Counted from the first letter of the stretch, positions 12,281 to 23,086 are shown. The stretch is DNA of 64,000 bases from Paracoccus jeotgali (GCF_002865605.1 NZ_CP025583.1:2460501-2524500), one strand, 5' to 3'. Program-made: numbers and translations. Notes: generated by a model not told the origin, from the letters alone.

Positions 12281-13642
12281 TCAAGCCTCAAGGGCGCGGC
12301 GCAGCAATTGCACGTCCTCGGCAAGGCTGTGATCCTCGGCGCAAAGCTCTTCGATCTTGCGGACACCGTGCATGATGGTGGTGTGGTCGCGCCCGCCGAA
12401 GCGGCGGCCGATCTCGGGCAGGCTGCGGGTGGTCATCTGCTTGGCCAGATACATCGCCACCTGACGCGGCCGGGCAATGGTGCGCACCCGCTTTTGCCCG
12501 ACCAGATCGGACAGGCGGATGTTGTAATGCTCGGCCACGCGGCGCTGGATATCCTCGATCGAGACCTTGCGATCGGATGACCGCAGCGTGTCGACCAGAC
12601 AATCCTGCGTCAGATCCATGTCGATCTTGCGTCCGACCAGGCTGGCAAAGGCGAACAGCCGCTGCAGCGCACCTTCCAGCACGCGGACATTCGAGGTGAT
12701 GCGGTGGGCGAGAAATTCGAGCACGCCCGGTTCGACGCAGAGCCCGGCATATTGGCCGCGCAGCGAATCGGTCTTGGATTGCAGGATGCCCAGACGCAGC
12801 TCGTAATCGGTCGGGTGCAGGTCCACGACCAGCCCGCATTGCAGGCGCGACTTGATGCGGTCTTCCAGATCCTTGATCTCGCCCGGCGCGCGGTCGGCGG
12901 AAATGACGATCTGCTTGCCCTGATCGACGAGCGCGTTGAACGTATGGAAGAATTCCTCTTGCGTCGATTCCTTGCCGGCGATGAACTGGACGTCATCGAC
13001 CATCAGCACCTCGACGGTGCGGAACATCTCCTTGAAGTCCATGACGGTCCGCTCGCGTAGCGCCTGCACGAAGCGGTACATGAACTGCTCGGCCGACAGA
13101 TACAGCACCCGGCTTTCGGGGCGGCGGGCGCGAACCTCGCTGGCGATGGCGTGCATCAGGTGGGTCTTGCCCAGCCCGACCCCGCCATAGAGAAACAGCG
13201 GGTTGAAGGTCACCGCACCGCCTTCGGCCACGCGGCGGGCGGCGGCATGGGCCAGCTCATTGGGCTTGCCGACGACGAAATTGTCGAAGGTAAAGCGGGC
13301 GTCCAGCGGCGCCGACATCTCGGGCTCGACTGGGGTCGGGCGGGCCGCATCGCTGCGCTTGCGGGGCGCGGTCGCACGGGGCGCGGTCGCGACACGGAAG
13401 CTGAGACGGGTGACCGGCGCGCCGGCATGGACGAGCGCATCGCGGATCGCATCGGCATAGTGGCGCTGCACCCAATCCGAGATGAAGCGCGTGGGCGCCG
13501 CAATCGCCGCCTCGTCCGCCTCGATCCCGCCCAGATCCAGCGGCGCGATCCACGCCGTGTGATTGTTGCTGCCAACCCTGTCCCGAAGCCAATCGCTGGC
13601 CTGCACCCAAACGTCCTGCATTGTTCTTGTCTCGTCCGTCAT
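12281..13642 (-). CDS. dnaA: Chromosomal replication initiator DnaA
   Basis: A 453-residue initiator that melts oriC. Domain I is at the N-terminus (DVWVQASDWLRDRVG), followed by a short linker rich in Pro, Arg and Ala. The AAA+ domain has Walker A GGVGLGKTH near 153-161 and Walker B VLMVDDVQF near 214. The DNA-binding domain IV carries the GGRDHTTIMHG signature near 414. The frame is open to 14065, but the ATG at 13642 has GGGGAC upstream and matches homologues. The 420-bp leader before it holds no protein gene. Confidence 0.97.
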   Translation of the reverse strand: MTDETRTMQDVWVQASDWLRDRVGSNNHTAWIAPLDLGGIEADEAAIAAPTRFISDWVQRHYADAIRDALVHAGAPVTRLSFRVATAPRATAPRKRSDAARPTPVEPEMSAPLDARFTFDNFVVGKPNELAHAAARRVAEGGAVTFNPLFLYGGVGLGKTHLMHAIASEVRARRPESRVLYLSAEQFMYRFVQALRERTVMDFKEMFRTVEVLMVDDVQFIAGKESTQEEFFHTFNALVDQGKQIVISADRAPGEIKDLEDRIKSRLQCGLVVDLHPTDYELRLGILQSKTDSLRGQYAGLCVEPGVLEFLAHRITSNVRVLEGALQRLFAFASLVGRKIDMDLTQDCLVDTLRSSDRKVSIEDIQRRVAEHYNIRLSDLVGQKRVRTIARPRQVAMYLAKQMTTRSLPEIGRRFGGRDHTTIMHGVRKIEELCAEDHSLAEDVQLLRRALEA

Positions 13643-14063
13643 GCTGTCCCCGTGGCCGGCCGCCTGTGTTTCAGTGCGGCGCGGGCGTTCGTTCACCTTG
13701 GGGTCAGGCATCAGGACAGACGCCACGGCCAAGGGCCATGTTGCCTGTCCAGCCCGGACAGAATCACGCGACGGTTGCAGAAAGCTGGCAGGCCTGCTGC
13801 GGAAGTTGCGTGGACCGGATCTAACGGTCTGTATCTTCGTGGTTTTCTTCCGGCCCGTTTGCCGGGACGTCCACGAGGTCCCCCAAGGCGAGGTGAATCG
13901 CAGGGATGAAGCTAGCCCTTCCGCCCCGCGCCCTGCAACCGATCTTCGCGCTTGACATGATCTTGCCCCAGGCGAATCCCCGGGCCCCGTGGCAAAGCCG
14001 TCGCAAATCCATGGGCTTGCCGCAACTTCCTGAATAGGTTGCATTTTGCGGATGCTGACACGC
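13643..14063. other. Leader between rpsT and dnaA; no oriC signature seen
   Basis: About 420 bp upstream of dnaA without a plausible gene. A small inverted repeat, CTGTCC-agccc-GGACAG, lies at 13745-13760. There is no cluster of TTATCCACA-like DnaA boxes and no AT-rich unwinding tract, so this is read as the dnaA promoter and leader rather than a replication origin. A clear sigma-70 promoter could not be assigned. Confidence 0.5.
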
Positions 14064-14089
14064 AAAAGGGCGCATCCTGCGATGCGCCC
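14064..14089 (-). terminator. Rho-independent terminator of rpsT
   Basis: On minus, GGGCGCATC pairs perfectly with GATGCGCCC (9 bp, GCAG loop) and is followed by TTTT. It separates rpsT from dnaA transcription. Confidence 0.9.
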
Positions 14090-14162
14090 TGTTCACTGGC
14101 TGAAACCAGCCCATGCTGGCCCCGATCGGGCAGAATCAGACGCTCTGCCGCAGGGGGATCTG

Positions 14163-14432
14163 TTACTGCGCGGCCACAGCCTTGACGCGTGCCGACAGGC
14201 GCGACATTTTCCGCGCGGCGGTGTTCTTGTGGTAGACGCCGCGGGTCACACCGCGCATCAGTTCGGGCTGGGCGGCCTGCAGCGCGGCCTTGGCGGCCTC
14301 GGCATCGCCGGCGGCGATGGCTTCCTCGACCTTGCGCAGATAGGTGCGGATGCGCGAGCGGCGGGCCTTGTTGACAAGGGTGCGGCGCTCGGCCTGGCGG
14401 GCGCGTTTCTGGGATTGGGGCGTATTGGCCAT
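14163..14432 (-). CDS. rpsT: 30S ribosomal protein S20
   Basis: An 89-residue, strongly basic 16S rRNA-binding protein. It opens with [17 protein letters not shown], the standard S20 N-terminus, and shows [16 protein letters not shown] and [15 protein letters not shown] later. It has its own promoter (14547-14575) and terminator, so it is expressed as a single gene between enoyl-CoA hydratase and dnaA, an order common in Rhodobacterales. Confidence 0.98.
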   Translation of the reverse strand: MANTPQSQKRARQAERRTLVNKARRSRIRTYLRKVEEAIAAGDAEAAKAALQAAQPELMRGVTRGVYHKNTAARKMSRLSARVKAVAAQ

Positions 14433-14546
14433 GGGTGCGGTCCTGTCTGGTTCTGTTCAAATCCGGTAACGCAAAAGCCCCATGGCGCCGTCCGGACGGA
14501 CGGTCATGATTCTTGCCAAAGCGGGCCCACGCGCATGTAGCCCGGC

Positions 14547-14575
14547 GCTATACAGCGACCGGGCGGAAAAGCCAA
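14547..14575 (-). promoter_or_regulatory. Sigma-70-like promoter for rpsT
   Basis: On minus, TTGGCT (14570-14575) and TATAGC (14547-14552) are separated by exactly 17 bases, about 115 bases before the rpsT start. It overlaps the end of the hydratase gene. Confidence 0.65.
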
Positions 14576-14581
14576 GCGCTA

Positions 14582-15358
14582 TCAGCGGTCGCGGAATTGC
14601 GGCTCGCGCTTTTCAAGAAAGGCGGCCATGCCTTCCTTCTGGTCCTCGGTCGCGAACAGGGCGTGGAATAGCCGACGTTCGAACTGCAGACCCTCGCGCA
14701 GCGTGGTTTCATAGCTGCGGTTGACGGCCTCTTTGCCGGCCAGAACCGCCATCTGCGATTTCTCGGCGATCTTGCGGGCCACCGCCATCACCTCGGACAG
14801 CAGCTTGGCCGTCGGCACGACGCGGCTGACAAGGCCCGAACGCTCGGCCTCTTCGGCGTCCATGAAACGCCCGGTCAGGGTCATTTCCATCGCCTTGGAC
14901 TTGCCGACGAATCGGGTCAGGCGCTGGGTGCCGCCGATGCCGGGGATGACGCCCAGATTGATCTCGGGCTGGCCGAATTTCGCGTTCTCGGCGCAGATGA
15001 TGAAATCGCAGGCCATGGCCAGTTCCGCCCCGCCGCCCAGCGCATAGCCGGATACCGCCGCGATGATCGGCTTGCGGATGCGCAGGATGGTGTCGGTCGA
15101 GTCTGCGAACATGTCCTCGCCATAGACATCGACAAAGGATTTCTCGGACATTTCCTTGATGTCGGCCCCGGCGGCAAAGGCCTTTTCGCTGCCGGTGATG
15201 ACGATGCAGCGGACCTTGTCGTTGGCGTCGGCCTCGGTCAGGGCGGTGGCCAGTTCCGCCAGCAGGGCCGAGTTCAGCGCGTTCAGCGCGTCGGGCCGGT
15301 TCAGCCGGATCAGCGCCACGTAATCGGCGATCTCGACGGTGATGTTGTGGTAAGCCAT
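14582..15358 (-). CDS. Enoyl-CoA hydratase (crotonase family)
   Basis: A 258-residue cytoplasmic hydratase that adds water to trans-2-enoyl-CoA in fatty-acid beta-oxidation. The crotonase fold shows the AAGADIKEM oxyanion segment, [11 protein letters not shown] with the first catalytic glutamate, and [19 protein letters not shown] with the second glutamate. Both acids are present, so it should be active. Length is exactly that of the short-chain hydratases. It stands upstream of rpsT, separated by the rpsT promoter. Confidence 0.92.
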   Translation of the reverse strand: MAYHNITVEIADYVALIRLNRPDALNALNSALLAELATALTEADANDKVRCIVITGSEKAFAAGADIKEMSEKSFVDVYGEDMFADSTDTILRIRKPIIAAVSGYALGGGAELAMACDFIICAENAKFGQPEINLGVIPGIGGTQRLTRFVGKSKAMEMTLTGRFMDAEEAERSGLVSRVVPTAKLLSEVMAVARKIAEKSQMAVLAGKEAVNRSYETTLREGLQFERRLFHALFATEDQKEGMAAFLEKREPQFRDR

Positions 15359-15434
15359 GAAAGCGCCTCGCGGTTGCGGTTGGGCCTCGTCCTATCAAAA
15401 CCGCAAGGCTGTGGCCAGACCCGGCGCAGGGCCG

Positions 15435-16277
15435 CTAATGCTGGCAGCGCGGGCAGAAAAAGCTGGACCGGCCGGACTGCACGATGCGCCGGATCTGGCC
15501 CGGACAGCCGGGGCGCGGACAGGGCGCGCCCTCGCGGTCATAGACGCGGAAACTGTGCTGGAAATAGCCCAGCTCACCACTAGCTTGGCGGTGATCGCGC
15601 AGCGACGACCCGCCCGCCGCGATCGCCTCGGCCAGCACGTCCTGGATATGGCCCGCCAGTGCGTCCAGCCGCGCCCGCCCGATCCGCCCGGCGGCGCGGC
15701 GCGGGTCGATCCCGGCCCGGAACAGCGATTCCGAGACATAGATATTGCCCAGCCCCGCCACCACGCGCTGATCCAGTAGCAGCGCCTTGACCGGCGCGCG
15801 CCGCCCGGCAAAGGTTGCGGCCAGCACCGCGCCGGTGAAGTCCTCGTCCATCGGCTCTGGCCCCAGCCCGGCCAGCAGCGGGCCGCCATCGCCGCGCACC
15901 AGATCGACCATGCCGAAGCGGCGGGCATCGTTCAGCGTGATGCGGGTGCCGGCGTCGGTTTCGATGACGACGTGATCGTGTTGGGGCAGGATCGACGGGT
16001 CGCGGTGGAACTCGCCCACGCCCGCGCCGTCGATGACGATGCGCCCGGACATGCCCAGATGCAGCAGGATCGAGGCATCGCGGTCCAGATCCAGCAGCAC
16101 ATATTTCGACCGCCGCCGCAGCCCCGTCACCCGTGCCCCGGTCGCCACCTGCACCAGATCGGGCGGGAACGGCCAGCGCAGCCCGGCCCGGTTCAGCACC
16201 AGCCGTTCGATCCGCGCATCCTGCAGATGGGGCAGCAGGCCGCGGCGGACCGTCTCGACTTCGGGCAGTTCTGGCAT
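15435..16277 (-). CDS. mutM: Formamidopyrimidine-DNA glycosylase (MutM/Fpg)
   Basis: A 280-residue base-excision repair enzyme removing 8-oxoguanine. The catalytic N-terminus [13 protein letters not shown] follows the initiator Met, giving the Schiff-base proline at residue 2 and the glutamate at 3. The helix-two-turn-helix lies in the middle, and a C-terminal zinc finger has cysteines in CPRPGCPGQ and FFCPRCQ. Upstream codons of the open frame are discarded because the family starts at MPELPE. It is divergent from ubiE with 76 bp between starts. Confidence 0.95.
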   Translation of the reverse strand: MPELPEVETVRRGLLPHLQDARIERLVLNRAGLRWPFPPDLVQVATGARVTGLRRRSKYVLLDLDRDASILLHLGMSGRIVIDGAGVGEFHRDPSILPQHDHVVIETDAGTRITLNDARRFGMVDLVRGDGGPLLAGLGPEPMDEDFTGAVLAATFAGRRAPVKALLLDQRVVAGLGNIYVSESLFRAGIDPRRAAGRIGRARLDALAGHIQDVLAEAIAAGGSSLRDHRQASGELGYFQHSFRVYDREGAPCPRPGCPGQIRRIVQSGRSSFFCPRCQH

Positions 16278-16353
16278 CTTCGGTGCTTTCGTCGCATTGT
16301 TTCCGCGGGAGTTCGGCTTTAACTGTGCCCCCAACCCTCGGACGGCAAGAGCA

Positions 16354-17109
16354 ATGAGCGATAACAAACCCCACGGACAGACCCATTTCGGCTTTCAGAC
16401 CGTGGACGAGGACCAGAAGGCGGGTCTGGTCCATGGCGTGTTCTCGCGGGTCGCCTCGCGCTATGACGTGATGAACGACCTGATGAGCGTCGGCGTTCAC
16501 CGGGTCTGGAAGAACGCGATGATGGACTGGCTGGCCCCGCGCGATGGCCAGCATCTGCTGGACATGGCGGGCGGCACCGGCGACATCGCCTTCCGCTTTC
16601 TGGACCGCGCGCCCGGCGCCCGCGTCACCGTCTGCGACATGACCGAGAACATGCTGATCGAAGGCCGCAAGCGCGCCCAGGCGCAGGCGCTGGCCGACAG
16701 GCTGGGCTGGGTCACCGGCGACGCGATGGCCCTGCCCTTCGCCGATGGCAGCTTCGACCGCTATACGATCAGCTTCGGCATCCGCAACGTCACCCGCATC
16801 CAGGACGCGCTGACCGAGGCGTTTCGCGTGCTGCGCCCCGGCGGCCGGCTGATGGTGCTGGAATTCAGCCAGCTTCCGGTGCCGGCGCTGCAATGGGCCT
16901 ATGACCGCTATTCCTTCAACGTCATTCCGGTGATGGGCCAGATGGTCGCCAATGACCGCGACAGCTATCAATATCTGGTCGAATCGATCCGCCGCTTTCC
17001 CGATCAGGACAGTTTCGCCGGGATGATTCGCGACGCGGGGTTCGAGCGGGTGCAGTATCGCAACCTGTCGCTCGGCATCGCCGCGCTGCATTCCGGGTGG
17101 AAATTGTGA
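16354..17109 (+). CDS. ubiE: Ubiquinone biosynthesis C-methyltransferase UbiE
   Basis: A 251-residue SAM-dependent methyltransferase adding the C-2 methyl group in ubiquinone synthesis. It has the SAM loop [12 protein letters not shown] near residue 69, the conserved [17 protein letters not shown] block near 32-48 and the family motifs SFGIRNV and VLEFS. A longer frame runs in from 16033, but the ATG at 16354 begins the family N-terminus. Its stop overlaps the ubiB GTG start, so the pair is coupled in one pathway operon. Confidence 0.95.
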   Translation: MSDNKPHGQTHFGFQTVDEDQKAGLVHGVFSRVASRYDVMNDLMSVGVHRVWKNAMMDWLAPRDGQHLLDMAGGTGDIAFRFLDRAPGARVTVCDMTENMLIEGRKRAQAQALADRLGWVTGDAMALPFADGSFDRYTISFGIRNVTRIQDALTEAFRVLRPGGRLMVLEFSQLPVPALQWAYDRYSFNVIPVMGQMVANDRDSYQYLVESIRRFPDQDSFAGMIRDAGFERVQYRNLSLGIAALHSGWKL

Positions 17110-18641
17110 GGGGGCCGCACAATATCTGGCGGCTGATCCGCACCGGCGCGACGTTCGAGCGGACCGGCGCGATGGGCGTGGCGCTGGATGCCATGCAGGC
17201 GCCGCGCAATGTCCGCGTGGCGGCGCGGGTGCTGGGCTGGCCCTTCCGCTGGCTGGGCTATGCCGGCGATCCGGCCCTGCCGCCGGTCACGCGGGCGATC
17301 ACCGCCCTCGGCCCGGCCTATATCAAGTTCGGCCAGATCATGTCGACGCGGCCCGATGTGGTCGGCGCCGATCTGGCGCAGCAGCTTTCCTATCTGCAGG
17401 ACAAGCTTCCGCCTTTCCCGACCGACATCGCGCGGCAGATGATCGAGGCCGATTTCGGCGCGCCGCTGGACACGCTGTTCAGCGAATTTTCCGCCCCCGT
17501 CGCCGCCGCCTCGATCGCGCAGGTCCACCGCGCGCGCCGCGCCGATACCGGGGCCGAGGTCGCGGTCAAGGTGCTGCGCCCGAACATCGTGACCGCCTTT
17601 TCCCGCGACATCGACGCCTTCCATTTCGGCGCCGATCTGATCGAGGCGCTGTCGCCCTCGACCCGCCGGCTGCGCCCCAAGGATGTCGTCAGCCATTTCG
17701 AAGGCGTCGTCAATGGCGAGCTGGACCTGCGGCTGGAAGCCGCCTCGGCCTCGCTTTTCGCCGAAAACACCCGCGACGACGCGCATTTCTCGGTCCCGAA
17801 ACCGCATTGGGAGCTGACCTCGCGCCGGGTGCTGACCAGCGACTGGGCCGAAGGGATCTCGCTGGGCGAGGTGGGGGCGATCCGGGCGGCGGGGCATGAC
17901 ACCTCGGCGCTGGCCGAACGTATCCTGCAGCTGTTCCTGTCACATGCGCTGCGCGACGGGTTCTTTCACGGCGACATGCATCAGGGCAATCTGAAGGTGG
18001 GCGCCAATGGCGACCTTATCGCCTATGATTTCGGCATCATGGGCGAGATCGACGAATACACCCGCCGCATCTATGCCGAGATCCTGATGGGCTTCATCCG
18101 CCGCGATTACGAGGGGCTGGCCCATGTCCATTTCGAGGCCGGCTATGTCCCCCGCGACCGCGATCCGGCCGCCTTTGCCCGCGCCCTGCGGTCGGTGGGC
18201 GAGCCGATCTTCGGGGCCGAGGCCAGCCGCATCTCGATGGCGAACCTGCTGGGCTATCTGTTCGAGGTGACGGAACGCTTCGGAATGCAGACCCGGACCG
18301 AGCTGATCCTGCTGCAGCGCACCATGGTCGTGGTCGAGGGCGTCGCCCGCTCGCTCGATCCGAACCTGAACATCTGGAAGACGGCGCGCCCGGTGGTCGA
18401 GGATTACATCAAGGCCAATCTCGGACCGCGCGCGCTGGTCACCGACAGCCGCAAGATCCTGCGCACGCTGCACCGCGCCATGCCGCTGATGCCGGTGCTG
18501 ATCGAGGACGCGATCTGGCGCGCCCGCCAGCGGGCCGAGGCACCGCTGACCCCGCCGCCGCGCCGCTTCAACTGGCGCTCGGCCAGTATCGGGGGGGTGG
18601 TCACGGCGGCCGTCCTGCTGGTGGCAGCGGCGCTAAGCTGA
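17106..18641 (+). CDS. ubiB: Ubiquinone biosynthesis kinase-like protein UbiB
   Basis: A 511-residue member of the ABC1/ADCK/UbiB atypical kinase family, needed for ubiquinone synthesis at the membrane. It has the KxGQ-type motif [14 protein letters not shown] near residue 70-83, the A-rich nucleotide loop around [10 protein letters not shown], kinase-like GDMHQGN and YDFGIMG motifs, and a hydrophobic C-terminal anchor of about 20 residues. The GTG at 17106 overlaps the ubiE stop (GTGA) with GGGTGG five bases before it; a GTG at 17097 is the alternative. Confidence 0.94.
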   Translation: MRGPHNIWRLIRTGATFERTGAMGVALDAMQAPRNVRVAARVLGWPFRWLGYAGDPALPPVTRAITALGPAYIKFGQIMSTRPDVVGADLAQQLSYLQDKLPPFPTDIARQMIEADFGAPLDTLFSEFSAPVAAASIAQVHRARRADTGAEVAVKVLRPNIVTAFSRDIDAFHFGADLIEALSPSTRRLRPKDVVSHFEGVVNGELDLRLEAASASLFAENTRDDAHFSVPKPHWELTSRRVLTSDWAEGISLGEVGAIRAAGHDTSALAERILQLFLSHALRDGFFHGDMHQGNLKVGANGDLIAYDFGIMGEIDEYTRRIYAEILMGFIRRDYEGLAHVHFEAGYVPRDRDPAAFARALRSVGEPIFGAEASRISMANLLGYLFEVTERFGMQTRTELILLQRTMVVVEGVARSLDPNLNIWKTARPVVEDYIKANLGPRALVTDSRKILRTLHRAMPLMPVLIEDAIWRARQRAEAPLTPPPRRFNWRSASIGGVVTAAVLLVAAALS

Positions 18642-18645
18642 CGCC

Positions 18646-19278
18646 CTAGCGCGCGCCGATGCGGCAGCAGCCGGAATACATCTGCAGCGGCGCCGCCCCG
18701 TCCTGCACCAGCACCGTCGCCTCTAGTCCAAAAGCCATGTCCGACATCCCGTCCGAGCATTGCTTGGGCGTGATCGTCGCCGCCAGCACGCTTTGCCCGT
18801 CCCGCGCGAACAGCCCGCGATGCGGGTCGCGCGCCCAGCCGGTGCCACGGATCTGAACGCCGGGCCAGTCGCGCTGCGCGTCCGGCGCGCGCCAGGCCAG
18901 CCGGTCCCCCTCGATGGTAAAGGACCAGAACGGCTCGGTCCCGCTGCAGATCAGCGTCGCGGGGACGCGGTCCTCGGCCCAGACATCGGTGCGATACTGC
19001 AGAAACCGCATCGCGACCCAGCCCGCACGCTCGCCCGTATTGACCTGCCCCCAACGGCCCGAGGGATCGAGAGCGGTGATCTCGACCTCGGTCGCATCGG
19101 GCGGCAGGCTGCCGACGATCTCGGCGCTGGCATTGGGCTGGCTGCGGATGTTCAGCACATCGTCTGCGGCCACGTCCGCCACGTCGAACAGCGTCGGCAG
19201 CACATATTCCGGCGTCGCCAGCGCCGGACCGGCGGTCAGCGCGAGCATCAGCACCAAGGCTCTCATCATGTCGTTCAT
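18646..19278 (-). CDS. Secreted SH3-domain-containing protein (COG3650-like)
   Basis: A 210-residue exported protein. A signal peptide ends near GPALA, a bacterial SH3 domain follows (DVLNIRSQPNASAEIVGSL, then GRWGQV and GWVAMRFL), and the second half resembles the COG3650 domain seen in predicted envelope proteins. Four cysteines in the mature part could form disulfides, including a CC pair in the C-terminal SGCCRIG. The ATG at 19278 overlaps the upstream VIT-gene stop (ATGA). Role unknown; the SH3 fold suggests peptidoglycan contact. Confidence 0.75.
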   Translation of the reverse strand: MNDMMRALVLMLALTAGPALATPEYVLPTLFDVADVAADDVLNIRSQPNASAEIVGSLPPDATEVEITALDPSGRWGQVNTGERAGWVAMRFLQYRTDVWAEDRVPATLICSGTEPFWSFTIEGDRLAWRAPDAQRDWPGVQIRGTGWARDPHRGLFARDGQSVLAATITPKQCSDGMSDMAFGLEATVLVQDGAAPLQMYSGCCRIGAR

Positions 19279-19991
19279 CCTATCGCGACGCCGAAAATCC
19301 GGCCGATGACGGCGGTGATGCCCATGGCCGCCGCCCCCCAGAACACCACCCGCAAGACCGCGCGGCCCATCGGCGCGCCCCCGGCCCGCGCCCCGGTCGC
19401 GCCCAGCAACACCAGCGCCAGCAGCGTGGCCCCCAGCACCACCGGCAGGATGGCGTGGAACGGCGCGACCCAAGCCCCGATCAGCGGGATCGCCGCCGCC
19501 AGCGTGAAGGTCGCGGCCGAGGCCAGCGCCGCCTGCAGGGGGTTGGCCGACAGCACGTCCGACAGGCCCAGCTCATCCCGGACATGGGCGGCCAGCGCGT
19601 CATGTTCGGTCATCTCGCGCGCCACCAGCATCGCGGTTTCCGGCGACAGCCCGCGTTCCTCGTAGATCTCGGCCAGTTCGATCAGCTCGGTTTCCGGGTC
19701 GTCGCGCAGGGCGGCCAGTTCGCGCCGGATATCCGCGCGCTCGATGTCGGACTGGCTGGACACCGAGACATATTCCCCCGCCGCCATCGACAGCGCCCCC
19801 GCCGACAGCCCGGCGACGCCGGCCAGCAGCACCGCCTCTCGCGACGAACCGGACGCCGCCATCCCGGCCAGCAGCGAGGCGACCGAGACGATGCCGTCAT
19901 TCGCCCCCAGCACCGCCGCCCGCAGCCAGCCCGAGCGCGAGACGTAATGCGGATCGTCGGGATGCGCGTCGGCGTGGGTGTAACGTGACAT
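19275..19991 (-). CDS. VIT1/CCC1 family metal transporter
   Basis: A 238-residue membrane protein of the vacuolar iron transporter family, expected to move Fe2+ or Mn2+. TM1 contains the LGANDGIVS signature, TM2 AGALSMAAGEYVS carries the conserved methionine and glutamate, a cytoplasmic acidic region (ETELIELAEIYEERGL) supplies metal-binding glutamates, and three C-terminal TM segments follow. It starts nine bases after the dxs stop and overlaps the SH3 gene, so it belongs to this operon although it is unrelated to isoprenoids. Confidence 0.9.
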   Translation of the reverse strand: MSRYTHADAHPDDPHYVSRSGWLRAAVLGANDGIVSVASLLAGMAASGSSREAVLLAGVAGLSAGALSMAAGEYVSVSSQSDIERADIRRELAALRDDPETELIELAEIYEERGLSPETAMLVAREMTEHDALAAHVRDELGLSDVLSANPLQAALASAATFTLAAAIPLIGAWVAPFHAILPVVLGATLLALVLLGATGARAGGAPMGRAVLRVVFWGAAAMGITAVIGRIFGVAIG

Positions 19992-20000
19992 GGCGGGCGC

Positions 20001-21917
20001 TCAGGCGCGGGCTGGCAGGCGGGCGGCGCCCAGCACGTCCAGCACCCGCGCCTCGATATCGGACGCACTCATCGCGGCCGAGGCATACATCGCGGCCGGG
20101 CTGTCATGGTCGATGAAGGTATCGGGCAGCACCATCGAGCGGAACTTGAGGCCGTTGTCGAACACCCCCTCATCCGCCAGAAGCTGCGCGACATGGCTGC
20201 CGAAACCGCCGACGGCGCCTTCTTCAATGGTGATCAATGCCTCGTGCTCGCGGGCGAGCGACAGGATCAGATCGCGGTCCAGCGGCTTGGCAAAGCGCGC
20301 ATCGGCGACGGTGGGAGCGATGCCGCGCGCCTGCAGCGCCTCGCGGGCGGCCATGACCTCGGCCAGACGGGTGCCAAAGGACAGGATCGCGACCCGCGAC
20401 CCTTCCGCCACCATGCGGCCCTTGCCGATTTCCAGCGGCGTGCCGCGTTCGGGCATCTCGACCCCGGTTCCCTCGCCGCGCGGAAAGCGGAAGGCGATGG
20501 GGCCGTCATCATGCGCGGCGGCGGTGGCGACCATGTGGACCAGTTCGGCCTCGTCGGCGGCGGCCATGACGACCATGCCCGGCAGGCTGGCCATGAAGCC
20601 GATATCGAAGGCTCCGGCATGGGTCGCCCCGTCCGCGCCGACCAGCCCGGCGCGGTCGATGGCAAAGCGCACCGGCAGACGCTGGATCGCCACGTCATGC
20701 ACGATCTGGTCATAGCCGCGCTGCAGAAAGGTCGAATACAGCGCGCAAAAGGGTCGCATCCCGCCAGCCGCCAGCCCCGCCGCGAAGGTCACCGCGTGCT
20801 GTTCGGCAATGCCCACATCGAAGCAGCGGCGGGGGAACTGCTCGGCAAACAGGTTCAGCCCGGTGCCGTCGGGCATGGCGGCGGTGATCGCCACGATCTT
20901 GTCGTCCCGCGACGCCTGATCGATCAACGCCTTGGCGAAGACCGAGGTATAGCTGGGCGCGTTCGATTTCGACTTGGCCTGCTCGCCCGTGATCACATCG
21001 AAACGGGCACGGGCATGGCCGCGATCCGCCGCGCCTTCGGCAGGGGCATAGCCCTTGCCCTTGCGGGTGATGGCGTGGATCAGCACCGGCCCGGTGGCGC
21101 GCTGCTTGACCGTCCGCAGCAGCGGCAGAAGCTGGTCCAGATCATGCCCATCGACCGGCCCGACATAGGAAAAACCCAGCTTTTCGAACAGGGTCCCGCC
21201 CAAGGCCATGCCCTTCAGCACATCCTTGGCCCGGCGCGCGCCCTCTTGCAGGGGCGAGGGCAGCAAACCGACCGCGCCCTTGGCGATGGATTTCAGGTCC
21301 TGAAACGGCGCCTCGGAATAGAGCCGCGTCAGATAGGATGACAGCGCGCCAGTGGGCGGAGCGATCGACATTTCGTTGTCGTTCAGGATGACGAACAGCC
21401 GCTTGCCCAGATGGCCCGCATTGTTCATCGCCTCGAAGGCCATGCCGGCGGACATCGCACCGTCGCCGATCACCGCGACCGCGTCGCCGGGATCGCCGCC
21501 AAGCTCGCGCGCCATGGCAAAACCCAGCGCTGCGCTGATCGAGGTGCTGGAATGGCCCGCGCCAAAGGGGTCATAGGGGCTTTCGCTGCGCTTGGTAAAG
21601 CCGGACAGCCCGCCGCCCATCCGCAGCGTGCGGATGCGGTCGCGCCGCCCGGTCAGGATCTTGTGCGGATAGCACTGGTGGCCGACATCCCAGATGATCT
21701 TGTCGCGCGGCGAATCGAACACCGCATGCAGCGCCACGGTCAGTTCCACCACGCCCAGCCCCGCGCCCAGATGGCCGCCGGTCACGCTGACCGCGCTGAT
21801 CGTCTCGGCGCGCAATTCATCGGCGAGCTGCTGCAGTTCGCGGTCCGACAGGGCCTTGAGGTCCGAAGGCAGCCTGACCCGGTCCAGAACCGGGGTTTGG
21901 GGTCGATCTTGGCTCAT
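20001..21917 (-). CDS. dxs: 1-deoxy-D-xylulose-5-phosphate synthase
   Basis: A 638-residue thiamin-diphosphate enzyme joining pyruvate and glyceraldehyde 3-phosphate, the first step of the MEP isoprenoid pathway. It has [10 protein letters not shown] near 125, the ThDP/Mg motif [18 protein letters not shown] near 154, and the C-terminal transketolase part with [17 protein letters not shown] near 372 that holds the catalytic glutamate. The ATG at 21917 matches homologues; an upstream GTG at 21950 would overlap ispA. It is 22 bases downstream of ispA, so precursor and prenyl-chain synthesis are coexpressed. Confidence 0.96.
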   Translation of the reverse strand: MSQDRPQTPVLDRVRLPSDLKALSDRELQQLADELRAETISAVSVTGGHLGAGLGVVELTVALHAVFDSPRDKIIWDVGHQCYPHKILTGRRDRIRTLRMGGGLSGFTKRSESPYDPFGAGHSSTSISAALGFAMARELGGDPGDAVAVIGDGAMSAGMAFEAMNNAGHLGKRLFVILNDNEMSIAPPTGALSSYLTRLYSEAPFQDLKSIAKGAVGLLPSPLQEGARRAKDVLKGMALGGTLFEKLGFSYVGPVDGHDLDQLLPLLRTVKQRATGPVLIHAITRKGKGYAPAEGAADRGHARARFDVITGEQAKSKSNAPSYTSVFAKALIDQASRDDKIVAITAAMPDGTGLNLFAEQFPRRCFDVGIAEQHAVTFAAGLAAGGMRPFCALYSTFLQRGYDQIVHDVAIQRLPVRFAIDRAGLVGADGATHAGAFDIGFMASLPGMVVMAAADEAELVHMVATAAAHDDGPIAFRFPRGEGTGVEMPERGTPLEIGKGRMVAEGSRVAILSFGTRLAEVMAAREALQARGIAPTVADARFAKPLDRDLILSLAREHEALITIEEGAVGGFGSHVAQLLADEGVFDNGLKFRSMVLPDTFIDHDSPAAMYASAAMSASDIEARVLDVLGAARLPARA

Positions 21918-21939
21918 CGCGCGGCCCTTTCCGGGGCGT

Positions 21940-22806
21940 TCAGCTTTCACGGTCGATAACGAAACGCGCCAGTTCTTTCAAGTTTCCGGCCTCGTCGCCA
22001 TAGGGCTGCAGGGCCGCGATGGCCTTCTCGACCAGTTCCTTTTCGCGGGCGCGGGCAGCGTCGAGGCCCAGCACCGACACGAAGGTCGCCTTGCCGGCGC
22101 GGGCGTCCTTGCCGACGCGCTTGCCGGTGGTGTCCTCGTCGCCGGTCACGTCCAGGATGTCGTCATGGATCTGGAAGGCGAGCCCCAGCTTGGCGGCATA
22201 GACGCGCAGCGCCTCGGACGGCGCGCCGGCGATCATCGCGCCCGACACGGCGGCAAAGGCGATCAGCGCGCCGGTCTTGGCGACCTGCATCCGGGTGATC
22301 CCGGCCACGTCCAGCGGGATTTCGGCCCCCTCGGCGGCGATGTCCATCATCTGCCCGTAAACCATCCCCGCCGGCCCGACGGCATGGGCGAAGGCCGCGA
22401 TCAGCTTGACCCGGGTCTCGGCGCTGCCGATGGCGGGGTCGGTCAGCATCTCGAAGGCGAGGGTCTGCAGCGCGTCGCCGGCCAGAATGGCGGTCGCCTC
22501 GGACCATTGCACATGGCAGGTCGGCAGGCCCCGGCGCAGATCGTCATTGTCCATCGCCGGCAGATCGTCATGGGCAAGGCTATAGGCGTGCAGCGCCTCG
22601 ACCGCGCAGGCGACCGGCAGCGCGGCCTGATCGCTGACCCCGTGCAGCCGCGCCGATTCCATCACCAGAAACGCCCGCAGCTTTTTCCCGCCAAGGCAGA
22701 CATAGCGCATCGCGTCGGTCAGCTCGCCACGCGGCAGGGCCGACATGGCGGTGTCCAGTGCGGCCTCGACCTGGGCGCGCACCTCGTCCATCCGCTGCTG
22801 CAGCAT
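21940..22806 (-). CDS. ispA: Farnesyl diphosphate synthase (polyprenyl synthetase)
   Basis: A 288-residue all-helical prenyltransferase condensing IPP with allylic diphosphates. The first Asp-rich motif [10 protein letters not shown] is near residue 80-89, the second [12 protein letters not shown] near 212, and the N-terminal GGKKLR segment binds IPP. Residues before the first motif, with the bulky Tyr in [10 protein letters not shown], suggest a C15 product, but geranyl-geranyl activity cannot be excluded. The ATG shares a base with the xseB stop (TGATG). It is the middle gene of xseB-ispA-dxs. Confidence 0.93.
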   Translation of the reverse strand: MLQQRMDEVRAQVEAALDTAMSALPRGELTDAMRYVCLGGKKLRAFLVMESARLHGVSDQAALPVACAVEALHAYSLAHDDLPAMDNDDLRRGLPTCHVQWSEATAILAGDALQTLAFEMLTDPAIGSAETRVKLIAAFAHAVGPAGMVYGQMMDIAAEGAEIPLDVAGITRMQVAKTGALIAFAAVSGAMIAGAPSEALRVYAAKLGLAFQIHDDILDVTGDEDTTGKRVGKDARAGKATFVSVLGLDAARAREKELVEKAIAALQPYGDEAGNLKELARFVIDRES

Positions 22807-23039
22807 CACAGCCCCTCGGCCGGGGTGGTGCCGGTGGGCTGGCCCTGCGCCAGCGTGATCCGCTCGACCCGCTCTTCGGCCTCGCGCAGGCAGGCTTCGC
22901 AGCGGGCGCGCAGTTCGGCCCCGCGCTCATACAGCCGGATCGATTCGTCCAGCGAGGCGCTGCCGCTTTCCAGCCGCGACACCACGGCCTCCAGTTCCTT
23001 CATCGCGTCCTCGAAGGACATGGTCGCGATTTCCGTCAT
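22806..23039 (-). CDS. xseB: Exodeoxyribonuclease VII small subunit
   Basis: A 77-residue helical protein that pairs with XseA to degrade single-stranded DNA. The family motif FEDAMKELEAVVSRLESG, then LDESIRLYERGAELRARCE, is unmistakable. The xseB-ispA-dxs order is widespread in proteobacteria. The gene stops on the first base of the ispA ATG. Confidence 0.95.
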   Translation of the reverse strand: MTEIATMSFEDAMKELEAVVSRLESGSASLDESIRLYERGAELRARCEACLREAEERVERITLAQGQPTGTTPAEGL

Positions 23040-23066
23040 TCCGCAGCCCTTTTCAGCAGTCCGTCC

Positions 23067-23086
23067 GGCAGCCCGGCGGGGCTGCC
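23067..23086 (-). terminator. Strong hairpin between DUF3775 gene and xseB
   Basis: A perfect 8-bp stem (GGCAGCCC with GGGCTGCC, four-base loop) lies in the 117-base gap. There is no good T run on either strand close to it, so it may be a weak terminator or a processing signal. Confidence 0.4.

Noticed and set aside
13643..14162. Chromosomal origin beside dnaA
   Set aside because: No TTATCCACA-like boxes or AT-rich region; the interval is GC-rich throughout.
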